Source: Rhodococcus sp. KBS0724
Lineage (GTDB): Bacteria > Actinomycetota > Actinomycetes > Mycobacteriales > Mycobacteriaceae
Assembly (NCBI RefSeq): GCF_005938745.2
Contig: NZ_VCBX02000001.1
Span: forward strand, 310,001 to 374,000
Reading direction: 5' to 3'
Length of the DNA stretch: 64,000 nucleotides
Both the position numbers and the translations under genes were made by a program. The first letter of the stretch is position 1. Each line of letters starts with the position of its first letter. A model generated the notes under the pieces. It ran no database searches. It worked only from the letters and a program-made list of their open reading frames with translations, and was not told where the DNA came from. Positions 26,014 through 35,139 of the stretch are shown here, in pieces.

Positions 26014-26601
26014 GTGAGCATCCAACCTTCCGATAGCGCATCCTGGCCTGCGGTATTGACCTGGCAGGCGCACAACGCTCCTCGCATGGAGTCGGTACGT
26101 GTGCAGTTGAGCGGCAATCGCATCAAGGCGTCAGGCCGGATCATCGGTGGCGCGTGCAGCGAACATCCCGCATTCAGTGCGTCATATGACCTGGTCACAG
26201 ACGAGGCGGGTATCACGCGCAGGTTGTCAGTGCGCACCGCCCTCGCTGCGGGTGAGCGTCAGATGTCGATCAGCCGCGACGAAGAGGGAACCTGGATGGT
26301 GGAGAACGGCGCCAACCACCAGCGCTCCTCCTTTTCCGGTGCGCTCGACGTCGACGTAATCCTCAGCCCGTTCTTCAACACCCTTCCCATCCGACGCTTC
26401 GGCCTGCAGAACGACACCGAAGACGTCGAGGTTCCGGTGGTGTACGTCAACCTTCTTGACCTGCGCGTCGAGGCCGCAACCATCACCTACAGCAGCGGCA
26501 CCGACGGCATCAGCGTGCTCTCGCCGGTATCGAGTGCAACGGTGACCGTCGACCACGAAGGATTCATCCTCGATTACCCCGGACTGGCCGGCCGGATCTA
26601 A
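26014..26601 (+). CDS. Putative glycolipid-binding protein (DUF1089)
   Basis: A 195-residue protein of the DUF1089 'putative glycolipid-binding' family. It shows VLTWQAHNAPRMESVRVQL near the start, FSASYDLVTDEAGITRRL, then LSPFFNTLPIRRFGL and VPVVYVNLLDLRVE, ending FILDYPGLAGRI, all typical of the beta-rich family fold. No signal peptide or membrane segment. GTG 26014. It stands alone between the methylase (divergent) and tyrA (convergent). Function is annotated from fold only and unproven. Confidence 0.85.
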   Translation: MSIQPSDSASWPAVLTWQAHNAPRMESVRVQLSGNRIKASGRIIGGACSEHPAFSASYDLVTDEAGITRRLSVRTALAAGERQMSISRDEEGTWMVENGANHQRSSFSGALDVDVILSPFFNTLPIRRFGLQNDTEDVEVPVVYVNLLDLRVEAATITYSSGTDGISVLSPVSSATVTVDHEGFILDYPGLAGRI

Positions 26602-26628
26602 CAGCGCGGATTTACCGGCAGCGCGGAT

Positions 26629-27582
26629 CTACCGGCGTCGCCGGATCACGCCACCACGGCGGCCGGCGTCGCGCATCCGGTCGATCCAGTCGGATTCTCC
26701 GACGCTCACATCGGTGATGTCCCAGCGTTCATGCGATTCGTAGGCTCCGCGGGCCGCGAATCCCGCGTCGACGAGTTCCGCTGTCGAACCGTGCGCGTGC
26801 AGTTCGCTTCGCGCGCTCTGCAATAGGGCAAGAGCCTCGTCCAGTGCGACCAGGAGGGCGTCGCGGTTGCCCTCGCACATCGCCCGCACCAAAGTTGGGG
26901 CACTGCCGGCCACGCGGGTGCCGTCGCGGAACGATCCCGCAGCCAGCCCCAGAGCAAGCTCACCGCCGGCAGCGCCGGTAATCGCCAACGATTCGGCGAG
27001 AAGGTGCGGCAGATGCGAAATCCGGGCCACAGCCCGGTCATGCTCGAGAGATTCGGCCGGAACGACGACGGAACCGCAGTCCAGAGCAAGGTCCGCTACT
27101 TGCGTCCACACCTGCGCGTCGACGCCGTCGTCGGTGGCCACGACCCACACAGCATCGACGAACAGATCTGCGTCGCCCACAGCCCAGCCTGACGCCGAGG
27201 TTCCGGTCATGGGATGCCCGCCGACAAATCGGGCGTTGAGGCCACGACGCTCGACGGCTGCCTTCACCTCACCCTTCACGCTCACGACGTCGGTGATCGG
27301 GTTGTTCGGGGCATGGGCGGCAATGGCTTCGAGGGTGGCGTCTACGGCCGGCATGGGCACAGCGATCACGATGATCGCGCCGGTCTCGTGAGCTTGTCGA
27401 AGAGCGAGCGCCAGATCGGTGTGTGCTTCGAATCCGTCGGCGCGCGCTGCGTCCGCCGACTCGCTCGAACGGTTGTAACCCCACACCTCGCGTCCGGCGC
27501 GAGCAGCGGCTCGCAGCAGCGAACCACCGATCAAACCGAGGCCGAGGACGCAGACAGGAGGGGCAGAATCGGTCGCAGACAC
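26629..27582 (-). CDS. tyrA: Prephenate dehydrogenase
   Basis: A 317-residue TyrA-type enzyme for tyrosine synthesis: NAD(P)-dependent oxidative decarboxylation of prephenate to 4-hydroxyphenylpyruvate. The Rossmann motif VLGLGLIGGSLL is at the N-terminus, followed by VIAVPMP, DVVSVKGEV and the active-site block GGHPMTGTSASG. The helical dimerisation domain includes RISHLPHLLAESLA. No ACT domain is seen. GTG 27582 is chosen near the first strand; a longer frame reaches 27627. Divergent from the deaminase-associated gene with about 66 bases between them. Confidence 0.92.
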   Translation of the reverse strand: MSATDSAPPVCVLGLGLIGGSLLRAAARAGREVWGYNRSSESADAARADGFEAHTDLALALRQAHETGAIIVIAVPMPAVDATLEAIAAHAPNNPITDVVSVKGEVKAAVERRGLNARFVGGHPMTGTSASGWAVGDADLFVDAVWVVATDDGVDAQVWTQVADLALDCGSVVVPAESLEHDRAVARISHLPHLLAESLAITGAAGGELALGLAAGSFRDGTRVAGSAPTLVRAMCEGNRDALLVALDEALALLQSARSELHAHGSTAELVDAGFAARGAYESHERWDITDVSVGESDWIDRMRDAGRRGGVIRRRR

Positions 27583-27648
27583 ACGTTCAGGTTGGCATAT
27601 CCGGACTCGGACTTCTCTCACGGGCACTAGCCGGGCTACCGTTGCGCC

Positions 27649-28188
27649 ATGGGTGCACAGCGCGCGAGTAATAAGAGCGCCTCCTCGAACCAGTCGGAGG
27701 AGTTCGAAGGCTTCGGCGTGGCGGTGGTACGTGACGAAGGCAAGTGGACGGTCAAGGCTTTGACCTCTGCGGCTTTGACGTCGTTGGCAAGCGCCGAAAC
27801 CGAACTCCGCGAGCTTCGTAGCTCAGGTGCCGTGTTCGGCCTCCTCGACGTCGACGAAGAGTTCTTTGTCATCTTGCGTCCCGCGCCGACGGGAACGCAT
27901 CTGCTGATTTCCGACGCGACTGCAGCGATCGATTACGACATCGCGGCGGACGTCCTCGACGCATTGAACGTCGAAATCCCCGACATCGATCCGGATGAGC
28001 TCGACAATGTCGAGCCATGGGAAGAAGGGGATTTGTCGGTCCTGGCTGATCTGGGGCTACCGGAACCCGTCCTCGCGGTGATCGCTGCCGATACTGATCT
28101 GTATCCCGACGAGCAGTTGACGATGATCGCGCAGCGACTCGGATTCGAATCCGAATTCTCTGCGGTGCTCGACAAGCTCCCGCGATAG
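27649..28188 (+). CDS. tRNA adenosine deaminase-associated protein
   Basis: A 179-residue acidic protein found next to tadA in actinobacteria. The recognisable parts are EEFEGFGVAVVRDEGKWTV, LLDVDEEFFVILRP, LLISDATAAIDYDIAADVL and DLYPDEQLTMIAQRLGF. It has no known catalytic motif; the family name comes from gene context. Its stop codon is directly followed by the tadA ATG (28189), so the two are translated together. Confidence 0.88.
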   Translation: MGAQRASNKSASSNQSEEFEGFGVAVVRDEGKWTVKALTSAALTSLASAETELRELRSSGAVFGLLDVDEEFFVILRPAPTGTHLLISDATAAIDYDIAADVLDALNVEIPDIDPDELDNVEPWEEGDLSVLADLGLPEPVLAVIAADTDLYPDEQLTMIAQRLGFESEFSAVLDKLPR

Positions 28189-28650
28189 ATGTCACTCGCT
28201 GACGATCAGCGCATGATCCGTGCGGCCATCGATGCCGCGCGTAGTGCATCGGACGCCGACGTTCCTGTGGGCGCTGTGGTATTCGACGCAGACGGCGTCG
28301 AGGTTGCTCGTGCGGCCAATGCGCGGGAAGCGTCCTCCGATCCGACCGCCCACGCCGAAATTCTGGCCCTGCGGGCGGCGGCACGTGTCTACGGCGACGG
28401 TTGGCGCCTGGAAGGTGCGACGCTCGCCGTGACTCTCGAGCCGTGCACGATGTGCGCCGGAGCGTTGGTTCTCGCCCGCGTCTCGCGGGTCGTATTCGGA
28501 GCCTGGGAGCCCAAAACCGGTGCCGTCGGGTCGCTGTGGGACGTCGTTCGGGACAGAAGATTGACGTACCGTCCGCAGGTGCGTGGTGGGGTGCTCGAAG
28601 ACGAATGCGCTGGGCTTTTGGAGGATTTCTTTCGCGGCCAACGGGCCTGA
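28189..28650 (+). CDS. tadA: tRNA-specific adenosine deaminase
   Basis: A 153-residue zinc deaminase that converts A34 to inosine in tRNA-Arg(ACG), a gene for which is present at 16725-16797. The catalytic motifs are HAEILAL (His55, Glu57) and EPCTMCAGAL (Cys86, Cys89). Length and RMIRAAIDAARSASDADVPV near the start fit TadA. No gap separates it from the upstream partner gene. Confidence 0.93.
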   Translation: MSLADDQRMIRAAIDAARSASDADVPVGAVVFDADGVEVARAANAREASSDPTAHAEILALRAAARVYGDGWRLEGATLAVTLEPCTMCAGALVLARVSRVVFGAWEPKTGAVGSLWDVVRDRRLTYRPQVRGGVLEDECAGLLEDFFRGQRA

Positions 28651-28792
28651 TTTCGCTATTCCCGATCGAGATGGATTCCACATCGGGGTGGCAGTAATCG
28701 GAAGACGCAGGCATCGTGGAGGGCAGATGCCGTCACGGTATCTGCGAATTGCCGGAAGGTGATTTGTTTCGCGTTCACTCAAGGGAGTACTC

Positions 28793-28984
28793 GTGGGAAT
28801 CGCAGACAAAGCTCAGAACAAGGCAGAAGATCTTGGCGGTAAGGCCAAGGAAGCTACCGGCAGTGTTACCGGTGACAAAGACCTCGAAAACGAAGGCAAA
28901 GGCGACCAGGTGAAATCAGCGGTCAAAGACGCTGGTGAGAAGGTCAAGGATGCTGCTTCCAGCATCAAGGACAAGCTGACCTAG
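28793..28984 (+). CDS. CsbD-family stress-response protein
   Basis: A 63-residue, Lys/Asp/Glu-rich hydrophilic protein. It begins GIADKAQNKAEDLGGKAKEA and contains GSVTGDKDLENEGKGDQ, the CsbD family signature; members are abundant in general stress response but have no known biochemical role. GTG 28793 follows AAGGGAG five bases upstream. Stands alone between tadA and tRNA-Ser. Confidence 0.9.
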   Translation: MGIADKAQNKAEDLGGKAKEATGSVTGDKDLENEGKGDQVKSAVKDAGEKVKDAASSIKDKLT

Positions 28985-29040
28985 CGATCCGCCACCAGGC
29001 GATTTCGGTCTCGGGCACACCATCCGGTAAAGTCACCAAC

Positions 29041-29131
29041 GGTGGCGTGTCCGAGCGGCCTAAGGAGCACGCCTCGAAAGCGTGTGACGGGTAACCCCCG
29101 TCCGAGGGTTCAAATCCCTCCGCCACCGCCA
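29041..29131 (+). tRNA. tRNA-Ser(CGA)
   Basis: A class II tRNA: acceptor GGTGGCG pairs with CGCCACC at 29121-29127, discriminator G, encoded CCA (29129-29131). The anticodon loop CTCGAAA gives CGA, reading UCG. A long variable arm (GACGGG...CCCGTC) and T loop GGTTCAAATCC are visible. Confidence 0.95.
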
Positions 29132-29171
29132 AAGCTCCCCACCTGTTCACACAGGTGGGGAGCTTTTTTAT
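29131..29171 (+). terminator. Rho-independent terminator after tRNA-Ser(CGA)
   Basis: A perfect 16-bp stem (29131-29146 with 29151-29166) with a four-base loop followed by a T run. It begins at the last base of the tRNA CCA. Confidence 0.88.
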
Positions 29172-29303
29172 GCGACGAGTCACCGCGGGTGGACTACGGC
29201 GACCTCGGGCAGATGGGCGCCCGACAATATGCGGTTGTGTACTTGGGTGGTGCGAGGTTTCCTCGACTGTAGGTGGAGCTGTTGAGGGTTCCCGCGAAGA
29301 GCG

Positions 29304-30869
29304 CTACTGACCGTTGGCAAGTTCCCGCAATTTTGCGCGAGACACTTTGCCTGCGGCCGATCGTGGAAAGTCCTGCACGAAGATGTATTCGCGCGGGCGT
29401 TTGAATCCGGCGATCTGATCACGTACGTGCTGGTCCAGTGCCGTGCGAAGGTCGTCGTCGCCGTTGAATCCGGATGCCAACTGGATAACCGCCACCACTT
29501 TCTGGCCCCACTCCGGGTCGGCCACGCCGATGACTCCGGCATCGTCGACGCCAGGATGCTCGAGCAGTGCGCCCTCGACCTCCGCCGGGTATACGTTCAC
29601 TCCGCCGGTGAGAATCAAGTCTGCGCGGCGATCCAGGACGTACAGGTAGCCGTCGTCGTCGAAGCGTCCGACGTCTCCTGACGTGGCGAAGTCGCCCCAG
29701 AACGCAGCAGCGGTTTTCTCCGGGTCACCCAAGTATTCGAACGGGCTGGCCTTGAAGTAGATAGTGCCCTCTTCGCCCGGAGCGGCCAGTTCTCCGTCCA
29801 ACCCCCGGAGCACTACGGCGCCCGGCGCCGGTCGCCCGATAGTGCCCGGATGTTCGAGCCACTCTTGCGTGGAGCACGTCGCCACTTGGCCCTCAGTCGA
29901 GCCGAGATACTCCCACAGCACCGGTCCGAACCAATCGATCATGGCGCGTTTGGTCGCCGGGGGGCACGGGGCACCGGCGTGAAGCAGGGACTGGATGCTC
30001 GAGACATCGGCAGCAACTCGAACGCCGGCAGGCAAATCGAGGAGTCGCTGAAAGTGCGTCGGAACCATGTGGGAGGTAGTGATCGCGTTGTCGCTGATCG
30101 AGCGAAGAACATCTTCGGCTTTGAAGCCCGGCAAGACGTACAGCGTATGCCCCGAATGCGAGAGGAACATTGAGTTGCCGCCGGGAGCAGCGTGATACAC
30201 GGGCGAACAAACCAAATGGCGTCCAGGTTGCCCCGGTAAGATTCCCACAGTCGGCAAGTACTGAGCGGCCATTGCGAGTGAACTCTCGGGAGTTGCATCG
30301 GGGAGCGGACGGCGTACACCCTTCGGTCGTCCCGTGGTGCCGGACGTGTACATCATCAGCGAGCCGAGTGTCCGTGTGGCAGGAGTGTCGTCCGAGACGT
30401 CGGTAAAGGACTCGTAGCTGGACCAGTCGGCCGGCGCGCTACCGATAACCACGCGGTGCTGCACTGCGTCCTCGACCCGGCCGACGACCTTGTCGGCGAG
30501 TTCTGCATGCACGATAATGACGGACGCGTTGGAATCACGCACGATGTATTCGACTTCGGGCGCAGCCAGGTGGGTGTTGATCGGAACGAAGTACAAACCA
30601 CTCTGCGTGCACGCCAGGGCAATTTCGTAGTACTCGGCACCGTTCAACAGCAGACCCGCGACGACGTCGCCTCGGCGCAGACCCACAGCGGTGAACTTGT
30701 TGCTGAGCTGGTTGACCTTGCTGATGAGCTCGCCGAAAGTTTTTGTCTTGCCGTCGATTACGATTGCGGGACGAGTGGGGTCGCGTTGGCCCAGAAGCCA
30801 GGCCCCCGGCGTTGAAGGATCAGACAGTGGTTGGGGATCCTCGCGCTCGCTGTTGACCACGGTAGACAT
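29304..30869 (-). CDS. Acyl-CoA synthetase (FadD-like)
   Basis: A 521-residue ANL-superfamily enzyme that adenylates a carboxylic acid and transfers it to CoA. The ATP P-loop is MMYTSGTTGRPKGV; A5 motif YLGSTEG; hinge region SGDVGRFDDDGYLYVLDRR; the C-terminal catalytic Lys is in SAAGKVSRAKLRE. It lies 252 bases downstream of the aldehyde dehydrogenase gene on the same strand, behind a hairpin, so it may have its own promoter. In the island it would activate the acid made by the P450-ADH-ALDH steps. Confidence 0.9.
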   Translation of the reverse strand: MSTVVNSEREDPQPLSDPSTPGAWLLGQRDPTRPAIVIDGKTKTFGELISKVNQLSNKFTAVGLRRGDVVAGLLLNGAEYYEIALACTQSGLYFVPINTHLAAPEVEYIVRDSNASVIIVHAELADKVVGRVEDAVQHRVVIGSAPADWSSYESFTDVSDDTPATRTLGSLMMYTSGTTGRPKGVRRPLPDATPESSLAMAAQYLPTVGILPGQPGRHLVCSPVYHAAPGGNSMFLSHSGHTLYVLPGFKAEDVLRSISDNAITTSHMVPTHFQRLLDLPAGVRVAADVSSIQSLLHAGAPCPPATKRAMIDWFGPVLWEYLGSTEGQVATCSTQEWLEHPGTIGRPAPGAVVLRGLDGELAAPGEEGTIYFKASPFEYLGDPEKTAAAFWGDFATSGDVGRFDDDGYLYVLDRRADLILTGGVNVYPAEVEGALLEHPGVDDAGVIGVADPEWGQKVVAVIQLASGFNGDDDLRTALDQHVRDQIAGFKRPREYIFVQDFPRSAAGKVSRAKLRELANGQ

Positions 30870-30987
30870 GAGTGTCCTCTTTCTGGGGGGTATTAGTAAC
30901 TATTGCGAAGTGTTCGTAATTTCTCGACTGTGTGCGTTGCCGGGATCGCAAACGCGTTCTGATCACCCTCACCACTGGAAGTCCGAT

Positions 30988-31023
30988 GGCAACCAACGTC
31001 CAACTCTCCGGACGTTGGTTGCC
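30988..31023 (-). terminator. 14-bp perfect hairpin after the aldehyde dehydrogenase gene
   Basis: Arms GGCAACCAACGTCC (30988-31001) and its exact complement (31010-31023) with an eight-base loop. It lies about 100 bases past the aldehyde dehydrogenase stop and about 120 bases before fadD. There is no T run on either side, so it could be a terminator of the weak type or a protein-binding site for fadD control. Confidence 0.45.
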
Positions 31024-31121
31024 GATGGCCGCCCCGCACCGTTGCGTCGACGCGGCGTGGCCGTCAGCCGCATCTTTATCGAGCGATCATCCGGTTGACG
31101 ATCAGAATGGGAGGCATGTTG

Positions 31122-32567
31122 CTACTGACGCGAGGGGCCGGCGATCACCTGTAGTTCGGTGAAGCTGTGCAGACCCCACGGGCCGTTTTCCACTCCGACG
31201 CCGCTGTGCTTGTGACCACCGAAGGGGAGGTGGGGTAGTACACCTGCACCGTGCGCGTTGATCGAGACCTGTCCGGCTTCGAATTGCGGTGCGAGCTGCG
31301 CGGCGTGGTCGGCATCCCCCGACCACACGGACGCGGTGAGCCCGTACTCACTTCGGTTGGCGCGGACAATGGCGTCGGCTTCGTCTCGGAACGAGATGAT
31401 GGGAAGCACGGGGCCGAATTGCTCTTCGTCGACGATGCGCATTCCGTCGTTGACCTGGTCGAGGATGGTCGGCTGATGAAAGTAGCCATCTCGGTCGATT
31501 GTCTTGCCGCCGGCGGTGGCACGCGCACCGTTGCTGACGGCGTCCGCAATCAATTCCTTGACTCGTTCGAACTGCGGCTTGTTGTTGATGGGCCCGAGTT
31601 CTGTTCCTTCGACGGTGCCCTCGTCGACCTTGACGGATCTGGCGATTTCACTGAGTGCCTCGACCAGTTGGGGCTGGATGCTTTCGTGTGCGTACACGCG
31701 CTTGATCGCGAGGCAGATCTGTCCGTTGTTGGTGAACGCGCTTCGGAAGAGGCTGGGTGCGATCTTCTCCACGTCCACGTCGCCGAGAATGACGGCGGGA
31801 TCGTTTCCGCCGAGTTCCAGAGTGACGCGCTTGAGGTCGTCAGCGGCCCCGAGCGCGACCTTTCGCCCAACTGCGGTTGATCCGGTAAAGCTGACTTTCC
31901 GCGGAACGGGGTGTGAAACCATTGTTGCGCCAAGAGGATCAGGCCCGGTGACCACGTTCAGCACACCGTCGGGAAAGGTGCCACGGAGAATTCGGGCGAG
32001 CGCAAGTGTTGCCAGCGGCGTGTACGGCGAGGGTTTGACGACGATCGTGTTGCCCGCCCGCAGCGCCGGCGCAATCTTCCACATAGCGAGCGTGATCGGA
32101 AAATTCCACGGGGTGATGGCACTGACAACGCCCAACGGTCGACGGGTGACCTCCTCGAAGGCCTCCGCGTCGTTTCGGATGATTTCCCGCGGGATCTCGA
32201 GATCGGCGTAGTAGCGCAACCACGTCGCCGCAATATGGAATTCCATCGTAGAGTCGGCGAGCGACTTGCCCTGTTCGAAGGTCAGGATCGGGGCGAGTTC
32301 GCTGATCCGACTTTCGATGACGTCTGCTGCCTGGCGCAATGCGTCACGACGGAACTCCTCGTTGATTCGCCACGACGTGTACGCATTCTGAGCCGCGGCG
32401 AACACCTCGTCGAGTTGATCCGGTGTGACGGACGGAGCCTGTGCGAATACCTCGCCTGTCGCGGGGTTGATCACGCCGAAGGTGCCGGCGGTGAGGAGAT
32501 CGCGTCCATTCGAGGTTGCTGCCGCCGATAAAGCTAGCGAATCCGTTGAGGTCATTCTCGATCCCAT
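31122..32567 (-). CDS. NAD-dependent aldehyde dehydrogenase
   Basis: A 481-residue ALDH. NAD-binding block SFTGSTAVGRKVA, the general-base Glu in TLELGGNDPAVI and the nucleophile Cys in NNGQICLAIKRVY are in place, along with TPWNFPITLAMWK. Start is at 32567 or at ATG 32555 (MTSTDSLAL). It is the last gene of the minus-strand P450 operon, 7-19 bases from the alcohol dehydrogenase stop, and would oxidise the aldehyde formed by that enzyme to an acid. Confidence 0.92.
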   Translation of the reverse strand: MGSRMTSTDSLALSAAATSNGRDLLTAGTFGVINPATGEVFAQAPSVTPDQLDEVFAAAQNAYTSWRINEEFRRDALRQAADVIESRISELAPILTFEQGKSLADSTMEFHIAATWLRYYADLEIPREIIRNDAEAFEEVTRRPLGVVSAITPWNFPITLAMWKIAPALRAGNTIVVKPSPYTPLATLALARILRGTFPDGVLNVVTGPDPLGATMVSHPVPRKVSFTGSTAVGRKVALGAADDLKRVTLELGGNDPAVILGDVDVEKIAPSLFRSAFTNNGQICLAIKRVYAHESIQPQLVEALSEIARSVKVDEGTVEGTELGPINNKPQFERVKELIADAVSNGARATAGGKTIDRDGYFHQPTILDQVNDGMRIVDEEQFGPVLPIISFRDEADAIVRANRSEYGLTASVWSGDADHAAQLAPQFEAGQVSINAHGAGVLPHLPFGGHKHSGVGVENGPWGLHSFTELQVIAGPSRQ

Positions 32568-32574
32568 TTCGTGG

Positions 32575-33678
32575 TCAGTGTTGTGCCGGCGTCAGCACCG
32601 GCTTGATGGTCTTGCCGGAGAGCGAATCCTCCACGGCCTGGTTGATCTGTTCGAGCGGGTAGGTCTGGACGAGCTTGTCGAAGGGGAACCAACCGCGCTG
32701 CCACAGATCCACGAGTTGGGGAAGGAAAACCTGTGGGATCGAACTCCCTTCCAAGGCATACGTCACGGTCCGGCCGGTCAGCAAAGTCGGGTCGATTTCG
32801 AATTTCGCCTGGCTTCCGCCCACCAGCACGGCTTTACCTGGCATGTCGAGGACGCTGATAGCTGTCGTGATAACCGAAGGCACACCGGTTGTCTCGAAGG
32901 AGAAGTCGAGTCCGCGCCCGCCGTTCTTGACCGCTTCGACGAGGTCAGGTGTGTCGCCGCGGGCAGTTCGGGTAGCGCCGACTTCCAACGCTGTTTCGAG
33001 CCTGGAGTCGACCAGGTCGACGACGACGATGTCGCGGGCGCCTGCAGCCTTGGCGGCCATCACAGCAGCGAGGCCGACGCCGCCTGCCCCGAACACTGCA
33101 ATACTCTGTCCGGCAGCCAGTTTCATCTCGTTGAGGACTGAACCGGCTCCGGTCTGCAGGCCGCAGCCAAGAGGGCCGAGAAGCTCGAGTGGGAGCGATT
33201 TGTCCACCACGACCAGATTGCGCTCTGTTGCGATGGCGTGCGTGGCGAAGGATGACTGTCCGAACCATCGGTTCGCCAGCGGGAGGCCGTTCTGATCGAC
33301 CGCGCTCGTGCTGAAGTCCGGGCGGCGCCCCGTAACATTGCGAGGCATGAATTCGTCACAGTAGGAAGGTATTCCGGATCGACAGTTGCGGCAGTGATCG
33401 CAGGAATCGTAGCTGATCAGCACGTGGTCACCGACTTCGATGCCTCTGACTGCGCTACCAACCTCTTCGACGATGCCAGAACCTTCGTGGCCGAGAATGA
33501 TCGGGCCCATCTGCGCAACCAAATCGGGATCCAGTATGTGAAGGTCGGTGTGACACATCCCGGCGCCGACTACCTTCACGAGAAGTTCGTCCGACGCCAG
33601 CGGTCCGAGCTCGATCTCCTCGAGTTCGAACTTGCCGTCGCCGTTACGCAGTACGGCGGCAGTTGCGGTAGTGGTCAT
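32575..33678 (-). CDS. Zinc-dependent alcohol dehydrogenase (aryl/terpenoid alcohol type)
   Basis: A 367-residue class III-like medium-chain dehydrogenase. Catalytic zinc: GAGMCHTDLH and LGHEGSGIVEEVG with Cys in GPLGCGLQTGAG. Structural zinc: SCDHCRNCRSGIPSYC. Cofactor motif FGAGGVGLAAVMAA followed by an acidic residue (VVDLVDSR), indicating NAD. Similar to benzyl-alcohol and geraniol dehydrogenases. Its start overlaps the ferredoxin reductase stop by four bases. Confidence 0.92.
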   Translation of the reverse strand: MTTTATAAVLRNGDGKFELEEIELGPLASDELLVKVVGAGMCHTDLHILDPDLVAQMGPIILGHEGSGIVEEVGSAVRGIEVGDHVLISYDSCDHCRNCRSGIPSYCDEFMPRNVTGRRPDFSTSAVDQNGLPLANRWFGQSSFATHAIATERNLVVVDKSLPLELLGPLGCGLQTGAGSVLNEMKLAAGQSIAVFGAGGVGLAAVMAAKAAGARDIVVVDLVDSRLETALEVGATRTARGDTPDLVEAVKNGGRGLDFSFETTGVPSVITTAISVLDMPGKAVLVGGSQAKFEIDPTLLTGRTVTYALEGSSIPQVFLPQLVDLWQRGWFPFDKLVQTYPLEQINQAVEDSLSGKTIKPVLTPAQH

Positions 33679-34918
33679 GATTTCTTCTCCGTGGGGTTGA
33701 GGAGCTCGAGCGCATCTGCCCAGGTGCCCTTTTTGGCAATAATGCGGCGCAGCTTCATGATCTTGCGTTGTTCATTCAGCGTGGCGGCGCCGACCAGGCG
33801 GTCACCTGAGCGGTACAGTGCCACGAATTTGTCAGCCTCCGGATCGCCGGAAGCGAAGACAACTTCGTCGGCGACTGCGTTGCCTACGAACTGGATTCGG
33901 CTCTCGTACCAGTCGCTCCAGAAGTAGGGGACTGTCTCGTAAGGCTTGGCATCCTCCGGTGCGACGGCATTGACAGCTGCCTGGTTCGCCTGATCAGCAG
34001 CATTCGTCCAGTTCTCCAGCCGCACTGAGAGTCCGTCGAACGCGGGGTTGGCCAGTGGACCACATCGCCTGCCGCATAGACGTCTTCGAGCGAGGTTTGA
34101 AGGAACTCGTTTGCTATCACCCCGCCGTCTACTGGATGTAGTTCGATGCCCGAATCTGCCAGCCACCCGGTTGCGGGAGCCGCTCCCACGCCGACGACGA
34201 CTAGTTCAGCGGGCAGCGAAGTTCCGGTACTGAGCCGAACGGCCTCGACGTGGGTGGTGCCGATCAGCTCTTCGACCTGGACGTCGCACAAGAGCGGAAT
34301 TCCGTTGCGTTCGTGTAGCTTTGCGAGGGCCTGACCGACTGTCTCGCCGACTGCGCGGACGAGTGGAATGGGCGCAGCCTCGACGATTGTCACGTCTGCG
34401 CCTCGGTCCCGGGCGGACGACGCAAGCTCGGACCCGATGAATCCGGCGCCGACTATCACGAGCTTTGTTCCGGGGCGCAGTCTTTCGCGGAGTGCGAGTG
34501 CGTCATCGATCGTGCGAAGCCCGATAACGCCGTCCAAATCCGGGGCGTGGGGCAAGGAGCGTGGCGAAGCACCTGTCGCAATGATCAACTTCTGGTAGGG
34601 AATCCAGTCGCTGTCTCCAACACGCACGCGGTGCGATGTGGGGTCGAGTCCCGTCGCCGGCGCCCCGAGGCGAAGCTTCACATCCAGGGCGGCGAGCTCC
34701 TCGGCGGTTGTGTGAAAGTCGACCTCGGCGCCGTCTTTCAGGAACTGCTTGCTCAGGGGTGGCCGGTCGTAGGGGAGATGGAATTCGTCGCCGACCAGAG
34801 TGATCGGTCCCTCGTACCCTGCCAGGCGAGCGGACTCCGCGGCCCGCAGGCCGGCCAGAGACGCTCCGACAACTACGAGTCCCGCGCCGTGATCGATATC
34901 TGTTGCGCTCACGATCAT
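33675..34918 (-). pseudogene. NAD(P)/FAD ferredoxin reductase, frameshifted
   Basis: P450-type ferredoxin reductase split over two frames. The N-terminal part (from ATG 34918) has the FAD motif VVVGASLAGLRAAE, the NAD motif VIVGAGFIGSELA and VYAAGDVVHWP. At about 34048 the frame is lost; one base missing in the GGGGTTGGCC context would restore the expected WPNPAFDG and then SVRLENWTNAADQ in the other frame. The whole span is 1244 bases, one short of 415 codons, which fits a single deletion. Either a real break or a sequencing error. Its start overlaps the ferredoxin stop (ATGA). Confidence 0.8.
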
Positions 34919-35109
34919 GTCTCGTCGAGGGTCAACGCTTTGGCCGGGCATGCACGAACCGCCTCCCGGACGAGGTTTTCGTCGCCGTCATCGACCAATT
35001 CCTTGTGGAGAATCAGCGATCCGTCGTCGGCTACCTCGAAGTAGTCCTCGGTTACGGATTCACAGATTCCGATTCCTGTGCACCGCCCGCGATCGACAAT
35101 GATTTTCAT
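34915..35109 (-). CDS. 3Fe-4S-type ferredoxin
   Basis: A 64-residue ferredoxin of the kind that serves actinobacterial P450s. It has RCTGIGICESV (Cys10, Cys16; the fourth ligand position of a 4Fe cluster is Gly) and the closing ACPAKAL. It lies directly between the P450 and ferredoxin reductase genes, whose electron chain it would complete. Its stop overlaps the reductase start. Confidence 0.92.
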   Translation of the reverse strand: MKIIVDRGRCTGIGICESVTEDYFEVADDGSLILHKELVDDGDENLVREAVRACPAKALTLDET

Positions 35110-35139
35110 AGCGCCGTTCCTGTTCTTTACTGGGGTTTG

